Positions 4,354-5,152 of a stretch of DNA of 5,152 nucleotides are shown in pieces. The notes under the pieces were generated by a model. It was not told the origin of the DNA. It saw only the letters and a program-made list of their open reading frames with translations, and made no database searches. Source of the DNA: Candidatus Hydrogenedentota bacterium (lineage in GTDB: Bacteria > Hydrogenedentota > Hydrogenedentia > Hydrogenedentales > CAITNO01); NCBI GenBank assembly GCA_903822375.1, contig CAIJOU010000960.1:1-5152 (forward strand), written 5' to 3'. Position numbers and translations under genes: made by a program. Each line of letters starts with the position of its first letter. Positions within the stretch are counted from its first letter, which is position 1.

Positions 4354-5152
4354 TCAGCCGAGTAAACGGTTTGCTTCGTCCCTGAGCGGATGTTCAAAGG
4401 CGCTGGCATAGGCGTCCAGAGTGGAGGCTTTGAGGCGCAGTTGCCGTCCGGTCTTGCGCCAGCTTGTAGTGGCCGTGAAAACCGCTCGCAGAATTTTCTT
4501 TGCCTCCGTTCCCTTGAGTCCAAAGCGCGCGGCGGCATCGAGCGCAAGGGCGAGGGAAGGCTCTTGCTGATCCTCGGTGATGGCGGTCTTGCTCATGCGC
4601 ACCCGGTCGATTTCGGGCACCGGGTTGAGATCATAGGCCGGCGAGAGTGACCACCGTCCGGGTTGGGGCATCAGGAAACCATGGTTGCGCAGATGATCGT
4701 CATAATTGCTGGCGAGGAGTGAGAAGATGAGCCGCCGCCACAATTCGCGCAGGTCTCCGGCGACATCGTCGCCGAACTGCCGGATACCATCCGCGAGCAG
4801 GGTGTATGCCCCCGGCTCGCCTTGGGGCAGTCCCAACAGACTTGCAGCCGAAATGAAGGGGATGCGGGTATTTTTCACGCGGTCAAAGCGGGTGATGACA
4901 GCAACGCCTTGGCTGCCCACGCTTACCAGCCGATGCTCGGCGACTTGGATGCCGGCCTGTTGGGCGAGGGTGAGGGCAAGAATTTCGCCTGCCGCGATGT
5001 TTCGGGTGTCATCCGGCTTGGGAAATTTTGCAATGGCAATCCGGTCGTCGGCCAGACTGACCGCTGATTTGGGACGAGCTCCTCCGAGCGGCGAACCTGC
5101 GCCGAGGAGGAAGCGCAAATCCTGGGCGGTTTCCGTTTCACTGTGAATGGCG
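4354..5152 (-). CDS. HipA-family serine/threonine kinase, 3' part (5' end off window)
   Basis: At least 265 residues of the C-terminal kinase region, ending at TGA (4356-4354). The frame is open to the right edge, so the true start and the N-terminal domain lie outside; the TTG at 5118 is in mid-protein. Numbering from that TTG: GSPLGGARPK (8-17) is the conserved glycine-rich entry of HipA-like kinases. Lys31 (in IAIAKFPKP) is the likely ATP-binding lysine. SNYDDHLRNHGF (137-148) is the catalytic loop, with Asp140 and Asn145 equivalent to Asp309 and Asn314 of E. coli HipA. LSPAYDLNPVP (158-168) carries the metal-binding Asp163. HipA kinases phosphorylate translation factors such as glutamyl-tRNA synthetase and are normally neutralised by the DNA-binding HipB. 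No hipB is visible; if present it would lie upstream, beyond 5152. The gene converges on the Ubl operon and is likely an independent toxin-antitoxin unit. Confidence 0.94.
   Translation of the reverse strand, partial: AIHSETETAQDLRFLLGAGSPLGGARPKSAVSLADDRIAIAKFPKPDDTRNIAAGEILALTLAQQAGIQVAEHRLVSVGSQGVAVITRFDRVKNTRIPFISAASLLGLPQGEPGAYTLLADGIRQFGDDVAGDLRELWRRLIFSLLASNYDDHLRNHGFLMPQPGRWSLSPAYDLNPVPEIDRVRMSKTAITEDQQEPSLALALDAAARFGLKGTEAKKILRAVFTATTSWRKTGRQLRLKASTLDAYASAFEHPLRDEANRLLG

Noticed and set aside
4390..5146. Plus-strand open frames opposite the HipA-like gene
   Set aside because: The minus strand encodes a clear HipA kinase with all catalytic motifs; the plus-strand frames are antisense shadows.
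1..5152. CRISPR array, tRNA, rRNA, insertion-sequence ends or attachment sites
   Set aside because: No regularly spaced repeats, RNA gene sequences, transposase or paired terminal repeats were seen.

Overview
The window is a stretch of bacterial accessory DNA, fairly GC-rich by eye, with compact genes and good Shine-Dalgarno sites inside the main operon. No rRNA, tRNA or taxon-specific gene is present, so the host cannot be named. The gene content (single-stranded-DNA-binding protein, SymE-type toxin, HipA-type kinase, ubiquitin-like conjugation operon) points to a plasmid, integrative element, prophage or defence island.

Layout. (1) 2-151: the C-terminal end of an SSB-like OB-fold protein, followed by an intrinsic terminator (179-207). 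(2) 212-418: a SymE-family toxin whose ATG lies four bases after that terminator. (3) 419-687: no convincing gene, but a long imperfect hairpin (457-497), a strong terminator (530-567) and a small inverted repeat (608-625). (4) 688-4201: six co-directional genes. These encode a 73-aa predicted beta-grasp ubiquitin-like protein (Ubl); an E2-like protein with an LPN...Cys active-site motif; an unknown 105-aa protein; an E1/ThiF-like adenylating enzyme; an unknown 199-aa protein with an acidic segment; and a 316-aa JAB/JAMM metallopeptidase with a complete HxH-x7-SxxD motif. The operon closes with a terminator at 4208-4243. (5) 4244-4353: an AT-rich gap between convergent genes. (6) 4354-5152, minus strand: the C-terminal kinase part of a HipA-family protein, running off the right edge.

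The central operon appears to hold all the parts of a ubiquitin-like cycle. E1 would activate the Ubl C-terminus, E2 would carry and transfer it, and JAB would mature the Ubl or remove it from targets. The two unrecognised genes are tightly embedded (4-nt and 8-nt overlaps), so they are probably working parts such as adaptors, target selectors or effectors. The arrangement recalls the bacterial Bil (ISG15-like) anti-phage operons and the PRTRC cassettes of mobile elements. It differs from both in gene order, in the two extra genes and in a Ubl that ends Asn-Thr-Lys-Ala rather than Gly-Gly. Which known class it belongs to, if any, cannot be settled from sequence reading alone.
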